From contig CALUMK010000003.1 in the NCBI GenBank assembly GCA_944321735.1, positions 1-64,000 of the forward strand: a DNA stretch of 64,000 nt, given 5' to 3'. Source of the stretch: an uncultured Bacteroidales bacterium (lineage in GTDB: Bacteria > Bacteroidota > Bacteroidia > Bacteroidales > P3). A model generated the notes under the pieces. The model was not told the origin of the DNA and did not search any database. It was given only the letters and a program-made list of their open reading frames with translations. Position numbers and translations under genes: made by a program. This document shows, one piece after another, positions 25,562-34,853 of this stretch (positions are counted from its first letter, which is position 1; each line of letters begins with the position of its first letter).

Positions 25562-26338
25562 TTATGCGTTGATTTTGAATTTGCTTCTCAAGATTTCGTA
25601 TATCTTGTACGGGTAGCGCAAGGAAAGCAGGAACATATTGGAATAGACTCCGTTGGCACGCATGGCACGCAGATGATCCTTCATAATCTGGATGTGGCTC
25701 TTGATGCCTGATGTGGAGGCTCCTCCGGCACGCATGGTTACAAAGTCCATTGGGATATACCGGATGCGGATTCTGTTCACAAATATCAGCCGCAGCAGGT
25801 TCTCAAAATCGGCTGCCACCTTGTACGACAAGTCAAACCCGCCGTATTGCTCGTATACCGTCCGCCGGCTATAGAAGGAAGGGTGGGCAGGTATCAGTCC
25901 GAGACGCATCAAGCTGCGCTTGAACAGTCGGGACGAATAATATCGGGTGCAAGTATCTAAATCATTATCGTGTACATAGTGGATGTCTCCATAGACCGCA
26001 TCGATTTCCGGGTCTTCCAGGGCAGAAGCCACCCGTTCCAGCACATTATCCTTTGTATAAAAATCATCCGAGTTCAATATTCCGACAACATCGCCGGTGG
26101 CCATCAAGATACCCTTGTTCATCGCATCGTAGATACCCTTGTCAGGCTCGCTGATGTAGCGCAAGCGGGTGCCGAACTTGCCCTGATACCTCTTGACAAT
26201 CTCCATGGTGTCGTCTTTCGACCCGCCATCAATGACAAGGTATTCAAAATCCTGATGCGTCTGCGCCAAGACACTTTCCATCGTGTCCTTGATGGTGGCA
26301 CTGCTGTTGAATGTGGCGGTGATGACGGAGATTTTCAC
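25562..26338 (-). CDS. Glycosyltransferase family 2
   Basis: A 258-residue GT-A fold enzyme, the last gene of the polysaccharide locus. It begins ISVITATFNSSATIKDTMESVL, has YLVIDGGSKDDT, and the metal-binding DxD-type motif NSDDFY near residue 93. It transfers a sugar from a nucleotide donor to a lipid-linked glycan at the cytoplasmic face. It appears to start at GTG (26,338), overlapping the preceding acetyltransferase stop as GTGA, which suggests translational coupling. Confidence 0.9.
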   Translation of the reverse strand: MKISVITATFNSSATIKDTMESVLAQTHQDFEYLVIDGGSKDDTMEIVKRYQGKFGTRLRYISEPDKGIYDAMNKGILMATGDVVGILNSDDFYTKDNVLERVASALEDPEIDAVYGDIHYVHDNDLDTCTRYYSSRLFKRSLMRLGLIPAHPSFYSRRTVYEQYGGFDLSYKVAADFENLLRLIFVNRIRIRYIPMDFVTMRAGGASTSGIKSHIQIMKDHLRAMRANGVYSNMFLLSLRYPYKIYEILRSKFKINA

Positions 26339-26886
26339 TGTTCAGCTATTTTTCGATTCCTGATTTTTATGGCAGGATTCCCTTGATAGATAGTGTATGA
26401 ATCCAAATCTTTTGTGGCCACGGATCCTGCGCTTAACACGGCATGGGAATGCACTGTTACTCCAGGGCAAACCACGGATTGCGCACCTATCCAGCCGCCA
26501 TCTTCTAACGTGATTTCGCCAATCATCAAGTCGAAAGATGTTTTCTTGTAGTTGTGATTGCCGCAAAGCAACATAGCCCCCTGGCTGATGCACACGTTGC
26601 TCCCTATCTTAACTTTGGCAAGATTGTCTATCCATACGTTTTCGCCAATCCAAGTGTAATTCCCGACCTCCAACATCCACGGGTATTTTATATTGACGCA
26701 AGGCTTGATGTTCACGCCGATGCCTATCTTTGCCCCGAACGCACGCAGAACCCGCACCTTCAACCCCGATGTCGGCAGCCAGGAATTCTTCATCACCAAG
26801 ACGTTGATGAAGTACCAAAGTGTTCGTTTCCATGCCGCTCCCGGCTGATACCAAGAATTGCCGTAACGTGATAAATCAGTATTCAT
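26335..26886 (-). CDS. WcaF-like acetyltransferase
   Basis: A 183-residue left-handed beta-helix acyltransferase of the WcaF/colanic acid type. It opens with a SRYGNSWYQPGAAWKRTLWYF segment typical of the subfamily, and hexapeptide repeats run from about residue 50 to 165. It probably O-acetylates the repeat unit using acetyl-CoA. The ATG at 26,886 is used; a TTG 6 bases upstream is less likely. It overlaps the upstream glycosyltransferase by 11 bases and the downstream GT2 by 4. Confidence 0.88.
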   Translation of the reverse strand: MNTDLSRYGNSWYQPGAAWKRTLWYFINVLVMKNSWLPTSGLKVRVLRAFGAKIGIGVNIKPCVNIKYPWMLEVGNYTWIGENVWIDNLAKVKIGSNVCISQGAMLLCGNHNYKKTSFDLMIGEITLEDGGWIGAQSVVCPGVTVHSHAVLSAGSVATKDLDSYTIYQGNPAIKIRNRKIAEQ

Positions 26887-28036
26887 ATACAAAATCTGGC
26901 TTTGTTCCGCTAGTTAGTATCCATTTATACAAACATTGCATTTGTGTGGCGACTTTCGGTGCGGAATATTTTTCATATACCAACGTTCTTCCTTTTTCTC
27001 CCTTCTTGATCAATTCATTTGTTGGCATATCTATAACTTCTTGCATCACTTGGGCGATGTTTTCAGGAGTGCGGTCAATCCACCAGCCGCATCCGGTAGT
27101 GTTCAGTTCTTCCCAAGGCGTGCCAAGGCTGGCCATTACAGGTGTGCCCACGGACAATGCCTCTGTGACAATCATGCCGAAATTCTCAAAGTCGCTCGGC
27201 ACAAACAGGCAGGATAATTGTGCCAATTGTTCATATTTTTCACGACCCGATACAAAACCCTTGAATTTTACATTCTTCAATCCAAGCCGATAGACCTCAT
27301 TATTTAAAAATTGCTCGTATGCATCATCACCTTTACCCATTATTATTAACTCGCAATCTTGCGGACGGGGTAGTTTCGCTATTCCATACAGTAGGTTTTC
27401 AACCTTCTTTACAGGGTGCAGTCGCCCAAGGAACCCAAACTTCCTCAAGTGGCTGCACCTCAGAAAAGTCTGTTTTGTGGTTGTCATTTCATCCAAATAG
27501 TCAGGCAAATTGGCCGGATTAGGTATGATAGCAATAGCTCCTTTGTACCCGAAATTGCGCACATGCTCCATTTCGGCTTTGCAAGTGACATGCAGGCAAT
27601 CGGCTCGGTCAATGTCTTTGCGGAAGCACAGTTGGATCAATGGCCATTTTTTCCAGTACGAACGATGAATCGCATCCGGATAAAGCATTCCGTGAGGCGT
27701 AATGATATAAGGCTTGCGCCTGTGCCGTGCTATCGAACAGGTAATGTGGTTGCAGTACATCCACAACCCGTTCGTATGGTATAAGTCATAGTTATGATTT
27801 TTGAGATATTGAGTAATGCCTTTTGAGTACTGGTAAGGCGTAACTGCATCATTGGGCAATGCGTTAATCCATTCTTCGCCCTTGCCCATCAATTTGTCCG
27901 ATGGATTCCTGATTTGCAAGGTCAGCAAGTCTAGGGGAAACCCGATATTATGCATTGCCGTAATCAGATCGTATGTGCAAGTGGCTATGCCGCCATACAA
28001 TGCACCAAATCCAGCGATGGTCTGTAAGGCTTTCAT
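26876..28036 (-). CDS. Glycosyltransferase family 4
   Basis: A 386-residue GT-B enzyme. The N-terminal half begins with GFGALYGGIATCTYDL and includes a PHGMLYPDA segment. The C-terminal donor-binding half has GRLHPVKKVENLL and the EX7E-type segment ENFGMIVTEALSVGTPV near residue 300. It adds one sugar to the lipid-linked repeat. It is separated by 15 bases from the next upstream gene. Confidence 0.9.
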   Translation of the reverse strand: MKALQTIAGFGALYGGIATCTYDLITAMHNIGFPLDLLTLQIRNPSDKLMGKGEEWINALPNDAVTPYQYSKGITQYLKNHNYDLYHTNGLWMYCNHITCSIARHRRKPYIITPHGMLYPDAIHRSYWKKWPLIQLCFRKDIDRADCLHVTCKAEMEHVRNFGYKGAIAIIPNPANLPDYLDEMTTTKQTFLRCSHLRKFGFLGRLHPVKKVENLLYGIAKLPRPQDCELIIMGKGDDAYEQFLNNEVYRLGLKNVKFKGFVSGREKYEQLAQLSCLFVPSDFENFGMIVTEALSVGTPVMASLGTPWEELNTTGCGWWIDRTPENIAQVMQEVIDMPTNELIKKGEKGRTLVYEKYSAPKVATQMQCLYKWILTSGTKPDFVYEY

Positions 28037-28051
28037 GTTGCGAAATGGATT

Positions 28052-29227
28052 TTATGCTTTTGAGCAAGGTCCTGTTGCAAAAGGAGTATCTTTTCCCTTT
28101 TGCAACATATCGATAAGGATTAGTAGTCTTTCAGCAGCAACTCGTGGATTCCACATCTTCTGCATTAGGGCAACAGAGTTTTGTCGCATTTTTTGCCATT
28201 CTTGCGGATTATCGAGCAGATGCTCCACTTTCTCGCACAGTGAATCCAATGCCATCATGTCAGGTTTACCAAAGGTACTTGAAGTGTGCGGACTCTTGAA
28301 TAAAAATCCTGTTTCCCCGTCCTTGATCAGATAGGGTGAACTGCCTATGGCATTGCTTGCCACCAACACACAACCATTGGCCATGCTCTCATTTGCCACC
28401 GCACCCCAACCTTCGTTTCGATCGCTTGTGAAGAGGAATATTTTGTGCTTTCTCATATCTGATAATAGCTCCTCATTAGGTTTGACACCCATAAAACGGA
28501 CTACGTCCTCCACATCCAGTTCTTTTGCAAGTTGTTTCGTCTGTTCCTTATACGCTCCATTCCCATACATGTCAAGCACAAAACGATATCCTTTTTCTTT
28601 AAGCCGTTGAGCCATCAATATAGGTAGTTCCGGATGTTTCCACATCAAATATCTAGAACACCACATAAGTGGTGTGATATTTGATGTGGAATTATCACGA
28701 CATATCTCAAAATCAATTCTATCTACTCGTGTAAAATACCCCCATTTGTAGCAACGCCCGCGGTAAGTGAACAATTTATATTGGTCGCCTGCCGCAAATG
28801 CGCTGCAACAAAGTTTGTATATAGGCTTCTTGTCCCATCTGCCTATGTGATAAGCAAGAAACATTTTCAGAATGGCAGGCGAAAACAAATTGATAAATCC
28901 ACGTTTCAACCATCGCTCGCTCATGTCGAAAGACAATAATCTCAGCTTCATCCTCTCTTTCTGAAAAGGCAAAGCCTGTACCCCTGAGAATACACAACAT
29001 TCTGCTGTAACAGCCAATTCCATAGCCTTACTGTAATCTGCATCCGATTGCCAAGCCCTCAAATAATAAGGCCTATCTCCATAATCGTGCGTATCACCTT
29101 TGCGATGTTCCGCCTGCAAATTGGCAAGCTCTACAAAGCAATAGCTGTGCCCGGTCTGTTCCCACAGTTCATCAGCCACATTGGCTTGATGGTTATTGAG
29201 GATAAGAGAATAAAAGACAAGTTTCAT
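28052..29227 (-). CDS. Glycosyltransferase, GT4-like
   Basis: A 391-residue GT-B fold protein. The donor domain is clear in the second half: RFMGVKPNEELLSDM, then the EX7E-type segment EGWGAVANESMANGCVLVAS and DGETGFLF. The first half is less conserved and contains basic, aromatic stretches. Its start overlaps the stop of the preceding gene by one base (TAATG). Confidence 0.86.
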   Translation of the reverse strand: MKLVFYSLILNNHQANVADELWEQTGHSYCFVELANLQAEHRKGDTHDYGDRPYYLRAWQSDADYSKAMELAVTAECCVFSGVQALPFQKERMKLRLLSFDMSERWLKRGFINLFSPAILKMFLAYHIGRWDKKPIYKLCCSAFAAGDQYKLFTYRGRCYKWGYFTRVDRIDFEICRDNSTSNITPLMWCSRYLMWKHPELPILMAQRLKEKGYRFVLDMYGNGAYKEQTKQLAKELDVEDVVRFMGVKPNEELLSDMRKHKIFLFTSDRNEGWGAVANESMANGCVLVASNAIGSSPYLIKDGETGFLFKSPHTSSTFGKPDMMALDSLCEKVEHLLDNPQEWQKMRQNSVALMQKMWNPRVAAERLLILIDMLQKGKDTPFATGPCSKA

Positions 29228-30324
29228 TAAGCTTCGTTTCGTTCAGTATTTTCTATTTTTTCCATAGTATCGTTCCACACTTTCACGCTGAACATTCTAC
29301 TTACTAATTCTCCTTGATTGGCATACGTTAACAAAACGTCAGTAGGCAAATCAATTATTCTTTTTATATCATTGAGGAATTCACCTTTAATAGAATTTAC
29401 TATAAAGTATTTCAATCCTTTTAATTGTGGATATTCAATGGTAGAAATAATAATACGATTGTGGTGCAAAGCTTCCATGATCTTCGATGGAAAATTGCAT
29501 TGGTTTTCGGGCATTTGCGGATTACGTGTGCTTAGCTGAAAAGTGATACTATGCAGCAGTTCTAAGTAATCCTTAAACGACAGTTGCCCATGCCAGTGAA
29601 TGTTACTGTAAGTGTTTGCATACTTTTGCAATAGTTCCTCGTTCCCTTTACTCCCTGTAATGTGTAAGTCACAATCTGGCAGTTTAGAAAAGACCTCTAA
29701 GACAGTAGAAAGCATAGCTATTTCTTCGGAAAGTACGCCCGACAAAAGAAAACTCTTCTTTATTATTTTGATTTCGGAATACTTTTCACTAGTATAGGAA
29801 ACAACACCAGGGAGTATTACGGAGTTCTTTTTGCAGAATAACTCTGAATCAGCCAGACAGATACGGCCATGTGCCCAATTAATCAGCCTTAGATAGAGTT
29901 GATTCAATCCGAAACCTTTATTTACAGGTGTAAAGTCGAGAACAATTACATTGAGCTGCACCGATGGTTTGAACCATTTTAAAAGCAAAAACAATAGGGC
30001 GTTAAGTGTATTTAGATTATAGAACCATACCGAGGCATCTTTGGGTATCTTTCGTAAAATGGTAACTTGTTCTTTGAACGTAGCAAATTTCTGCCACATA
30101 CCACTTTTCTCACGCCATTTATCATAGATTAATTCGAAACGTTTGTCTTCAAATGCTTCTTGTCGCATTTTACCGCCCACATATAACGGCATCCCGCTAT
30201 ACACCTTATCAAAAGTATTGCCGCTCATCAAATTAAAAGAGAAATTACATGCGGCAAATGACAATCCATACTGAGCTATCAAATGCTCAGGCAGAACGCA
30301 AGTCCAAAATATCCGATATTTCAT
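29227..30324 (-). CDS. Divergent glycosyltransferase-like protein
   Basis: A 365-residue protein that looks like a GT-B enzyme, though weakly. The second half has LLSGVLSEEIAMLSTVLEVFSKL, LHITGSKGNEELL and a PSKIMEALHHNRIIIST segment in the place of the nucleotide-sugar loop. The family cannot be named with confidence. It overlaps the acyltransferase upstream as ATGA and the glycosyltransferase downstream as TAATG. Its A+T-rich codon use is typical of this part of the locus. Confidence 0.68.
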   Translation of the reverse strand: MKYRIFWTCVLPEHLIAQYGLSFAACNFSFNLMSGNTFDKVYSGMPLYVGGKMRQEAFEDKRFELIYDKWREKSGMWQKFATFKEQVTILRKIPKDASVWFYNLNTLNALLFLLLKWFKPSVQLNVIVLDFTPVNKGFGLNQLYLRLINWAHGRICLADSELFCKKNSVILPGVVSYTSEKYSEIKIIKKSFLLSGVLSEEIAMLSTVLEVFSKLPDCDLHITGSKGNEELLQKYANTYSNIHWHGQLSFKDYLELLHSITFQLSTRNPQMPENQCNFPSKIMEALHHNRIIISTIEYPQLKGLKYFIVNSIKGEFLNDIKRIIDLPTDVLLTYANQGELVSRMFSVKVWNDTMEKIENTERNEA

Positions 30325-31235
30325 AAAATTTTCACTCTTAACAATCGGTTAATACCATCTTTGGCATATTTCAACAAGACGAGAACAATCACAAGGAAAG
30401 CGTATTTCAGTATTGGGCTTATTGCAAAGAAATGGTTCATGTACATAATCGTAACCTGCGAAAAGGCAACCACGATATAAGTTTCTTGTCCTACTTTCTG
30501 CAATAACAAGGCGCACCATTTTATATGTCGCTCTATCCATACAGATAATCGAAAAATCATCAAAGTTCCGGCCATAGCCCCTATGGTCAGCGGGATGACA
30601 GGGGTAATATGGTTCCAAGCCAAATCAAGATGCCAGAAATGACTAACCATAACTGTTACCATAAACAACAATGCAATGTCCCAATAATGATTCTCTGCTT
30701 CAATCCATTTTTGAATATGTTTCAATTCATTTCCTATGAGCACTAAAAAAGTTGCGTATGGCACAGTGGATAATGTCCATGGCAGTGAAACTTGGTAACA
30801 ACTTAAATAACTTCCCAATAAGAAGATACTGATCATAAAACCACATCGGAGATATACATTTTTAGTAAAACTTATGAGCATAGTTAAAATGGAAGAGAGG
30901 TAAAGTACTGGGATAAACCACAACGCATAACCTTCCCAACCATTTAATATTAAATGAGAAAAAACCATCTTCCCAATAAGATATAACGCGAATGACACTA
31001 TTATAGAATAAGTAATGAATGGAAGCATTATTGTGCGAGCCTTATGCTGAATATAGCCTAACGGGCTGTATTTCACATAACTTTCTGTAAATCCTGACGC
31101 TATAAAAAACAAGGGCATATGAAAAGCATATATAAAACTTGATATTGCATTAGATATGGACGTATGCCCCACCACCATCAAAATGATGGTTATACCTTTG
31201 GCTATGTCAAGCCATAGTTTACGATGATTCTGCAT
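30321..31235 (-). CDS. Acyltransferase family 3 membrane protein
   Basis: A 304-residue polytopic protein with about nine hydrophobic helices. It opens with LDIAKGITIILMVVGHTS and FIYAFHMPLFFIASGF, the signature region of family 3 (OafA/NodX-like) acyltransferases, including the conserved histidine in VVGHT. It probably adds an acetyl or other acyl group to a sugar of the polysaccharide. It starts 3 bases after the polymerase stop. Confidence 0.87.
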   Translation of the reverse strand: MQNHRKLWLDIAKGITIILMVVGHTSISNAISSFIYAFHMPLFFIASGFTESYVKYSPLGYIQHKARTIMLPFITYSIIVSFALYLIGKMVFSHLILNGWEGYALWFIPVLYLSSILTMLISFTKNVYLRCGFMISIFLLGSYLSCYQVSLPWTLSTVPYATFLVLIGNELKHIQKWIEAENHYWDIALLFMVTVMVSHFWHLDLAWNHITPVIPLTIGAMAGTLMIFRLSVWIERHIKWCALLLQKVGQETYIVVAFSQVTIMYMNHFFAISPILKYAFLVIVLVLLKYAKDGINRLLRVKIL

Positions 31236-31237
31236 TA

Positions 31238-32509
31238 TTATTGATTACTTGTATCTAACCGCCCAAATAATCTTTTATAGAATAGAGCGAAAAGAATTAG
31301 CAACTCATAATTAGGAATATTGTCAGTAATAGCTGATGCCATTACTGATTCATAGAATATTTTCAGAACTACGATAAAAATACAAAAATTAATCAAGTTT
31401 AGTCTCCCCAAACAGCAAAGGGCAAGATGTTCCCCGAAAAGTGCAATTAGAAAGATAAAAATAAGATTTCCCCAATACCCAAAATCCAAGTAGGAACGAG
31501 TATAAAAACAAACAACAGAAGAAGACATTTTTGTTTGATTCAAATGTCCCCTAAAATTAAGATATTTTTTCGACAATGACCCTGACAAATTTTTGCCATA
31601 ATCTAATTGGAATGTTTCAGGAGGATAATACCTCATTAAATATTCGGTACACAACATACCTTCTGTCACGTATGCAAATTTATCTATAATATTTTCTTTG
31701 CTCTTGCCAACGCCTCCTGCACGTAGCATCGCTATTATCCCAACGAACGACAATAATCCTATAAATGATATAATTAAAGCCCTTTTCTCAAAAGATTCCA
31801 ATAGATGCCTAGATTCTGATCTAAGCGAAAGGCCTCTTCCTATGATAAAAGCCCCAAAGAAGAATATGATAAAATATAATATAAAGAGGCGCCCTCCTGT
31901 GGCCATTTGGGTAGGAGCATACAAGATAAAAACAGTCAATACTTTTTTCAAATCCAAGTATTCAAAACCTGTTTTCAGTCCGCTTAATGCAATATAGAAA
32001 TTCGCAAGCATTTGTACATAAGCAGTTAGCTTAAAAACAATTCCTGCAAAAGACCAACTTGATGACATCATCATGGCATTAGCGGCTAATCGGTAATCCA
32101 TCATGCTGTCAAATCCGACGGTACTTAACATGATTACTATTCTTAATAACCCACCCCAAAAATTTAGCCATAAGACCCATTTATATTTTTGAAGGATGTT
32201 ATCTATAAAGTCCATGCTCATTTCAAGATTTACTCCACGTCTTGATGATCTGTTGAAATAATGCGCTATTGCAAAACCTGCCAAAACAACAATAGTAATA
32301 TACACCACATAAGTATCCATGTAACGGAAATTATAGTACTCTTTCAGGAAGAGATTTTCCCCATATCCGCCTAAGATAGCTGCCGTATAAAAATAGGCTC
32401 CTCCCCACATAAAAGAAAAAATCACAGAAGGATATAATATTTTTTCTTTGCGGAACTTAATGTAAGCGTAAAGCCACATTGCTAAGCCACAAATTATAAA
32501 ATTAATCAT
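31238..32509 (-). CDS. Wzy-like oligosaccharide repeat unit polymerase
   Basis: A 423-residue inner-membrane protein with about ten predicted helices and a long periplasmic loop in the last third (about residues 290-345, with YYPPETFQLDYG). Length, topology and position in a wzx-containing locus all fit a Wzy polymerase, which joins lipid-linked repeats in the periplasm. Sequence conservation in the family is low, so the call rests on these features. It lies 3 bases after the upstream glycosyltransferase. Codon use is strongly A/T-biased. Confidence 0.78.
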   Translation of the reverse strand: MINFIICGLAMWLYAYIKFRKEKILYPSVIFSFMWGGAYFYTAAILGGYGENLFLKEYYNFRYMDTYVVYITIVVLAGFAIAHYFNRSSRRGVNLEMSMDFIDNILQKYKWVLWLNFWGGLLRIVIMLSTVGFDSMMDYRLAANAMMMSSSWSFAGIVFKLTAYVQMLANFYIALSGLKTGFEYLDLKKVLTVFILYAPTQMATGGRLFILYFIIFFFGAFIIGRGLSLRSESRHLLESFEKRALIISFIGLLSFVGIIAMLRAGGVGKSKENIIDKFAYVTEGMLCTEYLMRYYPPETFQLDYGKNLSGSLSKKYLNFRGHLNQTKMSSSVVCFYTRSYLDFGYWGNLIFIFLIALFGEHLALCCLGRLNLINFCIFIVVLKIFYESVMASAITDNIPNYELLILFALFYKRLFGRLDTSNQ

Positions 32510-32512
32510 AAA

Positions 32513-33775
32513 TCAATTATCTGTATTTAATTCTTTATAAATACTCTTCAAAGCTGCTGCATTCTTCTCCCTGTCATGTCGTAAAAGAGCAATCTCACGT
32601 TCTTTGGTCGACAATTCTTTAAAATCATTTATGGAAAACAGCCTTATTACTATCTGCGCCAACATCTCATATTCCTCGTAGCGATAAAAGTGACCTGTCT
32701 GTCCATCAGTCAGCAACGTAGGTGTGCCGCCACAGTAACTTGCCACTACTGGTGTGCCCAGTATTTGCGCTTCACACAATGAGTTAGGCGAGTTTTCTAT
32801 AGCGCTGGGCAACACATATACATTCGCATCAAGAAACTGCTGTTTCATCTGCGTTTCCGAAAGAGAGCCTAAGAAACGCACATGTTCCTGTAAATGCAAC
32901 CGCTTCACCAAACGTCGCAGATACAGATGATAACCTTGAAAACGTAACAGATCTTTCAACTTGTTGCTCATCACGCTACTACCGCAAAAGTTGACTACTG
33001 TATCGGGATATTGTTGCAGGATAATGGGCAATGCGTTCAAAACTTGGTGTGCTCCTTTCAACGCAGAACCACTATTGCTTACGAAAATGGTGTGCTTTTT
33101 GCATCGGTCGTAATTCCATAGCGGTTTTTCATAGAACGAATCTCTCAATGTTTCATTCATAAAATGATAACGCAGATTGGGATTTATAGTTATTACATGA
33201 GCTTGATCCCATTGTGTACGCCCTATGATGTCGGTAACATGTGTAAGGACATAATGTTCACATTCGGCGCGAAGTTTAAAGCTTCGTTTTGCATTGAGTA
33301 AGAATGTACCCCGGTAGAAGTCGAGCAAAGTGATGTTAGTCCATTTGTCCCACAAAGAAAGTCCGCCGTCAGCATACCGCATATATGGTCCGGCAAGCCC
33401 TTGGATGTTTGCTACCACTCGCGTACCATCTTCATTTGCCATGCATACAGCCTTGGCTAGCGAATGTTCCGTTCCATGGATGTGTATCAGGTCTGGGGAA
33501 AAATTCCGTATGGCCTGCCTGCAAGCCTCAATCTGTTTCTTCGATGTCCTGTCTATACTCGCTGTTGGAATGAGATAATAAGTAACTCCCTCAATATCAT
33601 ACCGCTCATAATTCCTGCCATATGAATAAACCATCACTCCAAGCCGAACTTCAGGCATTTCCTTCAGCATGGCTTTTGCTGAGGAATACATCCAACCACA
33701 ATGTGCTGGTACAGCCTCTCCCAAATTCTTGCACAACGGAGGGAATTTAACCAATGACACCCAAAGAACTTTCAT
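32513..33775 (-). CDS. Glycosyltransferase family 4
   Basis: A 420-residue GT-B enzyme. The N-terminus is MKVLWVSLVKFPP, with LIHIHGTEHSLAKAV in the acceptor domain. The donor domain has VNFCGSSVM, VRFLGSLSETQMKQQF and the EX7E-type ENSPNSLCEAQILGTPVVAS. The frame is open 23 codons further upstream, but the ATG at 33,775 overlaps the stop of the pyruvyltransferase as ATGA, a common coupling arrangement in this locus. Confidence 0.88.
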   Translation of the reverse strand: MKVLWVSLVKFPPLCKNLGEAVPAHCGWMYSSAKAMLKEMPEVRLGVMVYSYGRNYERYDIEGVTYYLIPTASIDRTSKKQIEACRQAIRNFSPDLIHIHGTEHSLAKAVCMANEDGTRVVANIQGLAGPYMRYADGGLSLWDKWTNITLLDFYRGTFLLNAKRSFKLRAECEHYVLTHVTDIIGRTQWDQAHVITINPNLRYHFMNETLRDSFYEKPLWNYDRCKKHTIFVSNSGSALKGAHQVLNALPIILQQYPDTVVNFCGSSVMSNKLKDLLRFQGYHLYLRRLVKRLHLQEHVRFLGSLSETQMKQQFLDANVYVLPSAIENSPNSLCEAQILGTPVVASYCGGTPTLLTDGQTGHFYRYEEYEMLAQIVIRLFSINDFKELSTKEREIALLRHDREKNAAALKSIYKELNTDN

Positions 33776-34830
33776 TGTGATATTGTAGTTGTTGATACAA
33801 ACTCCTTGCAACGGCGTTTCAGTTCGTTTGCAAGGCTTCTCCATGTATCTTTATTAGATGGATGGTTTGACGGTGTAATAGGCAGTGCCACATCGAATTG
33901 TGGTATTAACGTGCCGTTGTTTATTTTAACGATGTTGAACAAATCGCTCAATCCTCCTAATCTGCACTTGCTCTCTTCAATGTCATTTCCTCTCTCCAAG
34001 TAAATGACGGGAGTTTCCAATCCAAGGCATGGCAATGCACAATGAATGCGCGATGTAATGACCAACTTCGCTTTAGCATACATTTCGACAAGGCGTTTGG
34101 CCTCGGCAAGGCGCTCGGTATCGGTCTTGAAATGCACTTTGTAGTACATACTTTCCTGGTTCACATAAATTGATTTCATAATGAGTTCACGTCCAAACAC
34201 GCGCAAATACTCTTTGTAGAATAGTGCTGTCTTTATGGCTCCTTTCACAAAATTCCGGCCATTGTGCAGATGTAGTTGCTTTGTAGTGAATAATTTAAGT
34301 ATATCGAAGGGATGCATAAGCATTATGCAAATAGCCTTGAGGATTTGTTTCATACCAAGGTGTCCATTGAAAATGGGGTCAACGATGTAGGTTTTCCCAT
34401 CTTTTTTGGCGGAATGGTATTTTTCGCCAAGGGTCAAAGTCATGCATCCCGAGAAATAGGCTTCTACACCGTTGTTTTTCAGCAAAGCCATTGTGTTAAG
34501 GTCACGGCAACCAATTGGTTGATACTTTTTCAAGTATGAGATGCTTTCTGCCGAGAGTAATTCCTTTTTCACCCCACTGTTCAGATGGAAAGCCACAAAC
34601 AATGGGTCAATCAAACCAGATGGCGGCCAATTCTGCGGCAAGTGCATATACCATCCGTTCATTATCACTTTGCATGGCTCCCCGTCGTAGTCTTTTAATT
34701 CCTCGTCCCGGTCGATGAAACCATCTACATGTGGGAGAAATTGCGCCGAAGCAAGAGCTTGCACGTAATCTCCTATATTTACTCCCGATATATTAGGAAA
34801 TTTGGAAACAGCCAATAACTTGTATTTCAT
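33772..34830 (-). CDS. Polysaccharide pyruvyl transferase family protein (first)
   Basis: A 352-residue protein of the CsaB/WcaK-type family, which transfers pyruvate from phosphoenolpyruvate onto a sugar as a ketal. It begins KYKLLAVSKFPNISGVNIGDYVQALA, has GCRDLNTMALLKNNGVEAYFSGCMTLTL, and a late VITSRIHCALPCLGLETPVIYL segment, all family landmarks. The second such gene lies 2.4 kb upstream. The ATG at 34,830 is preferred over a TTG 9 bases earlier. Confidence 0.87.
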   Translation of the reverse strand: MKYKLLAVSKFPNISGVNIGDYVQALASAQFLPHVDGFIDRDEELKDYDGEPCKVIMNGWYMHLPQNWPPSGLIDPLFVAFHLNSGVKKELLSAESISYLKKYQPIGCRDLNTMALLKNNGVEAYFSGCMTLTLGEKYHSAKKDGKTYIVDPIFNGHLGMKQILKAICIMLMHPFDILKLFTTKQLHLHNGRNFVKGAIKTALFYKEYLRVFGRELIMKSIYVNQESMYYKVHFKTDTERLAEAKRLVEMYAKAKLVITSRIHCALPCLGLETPVIYLERGNDIEESKCRLGGLSDLFNIVKINNGTLIPQFDVALPITPSNHPSNKDTWRSLANELKRRCKEFVSTTTISQ

Positions 34831-34853
34831 ACTCAACAATTTATCTTATAAAA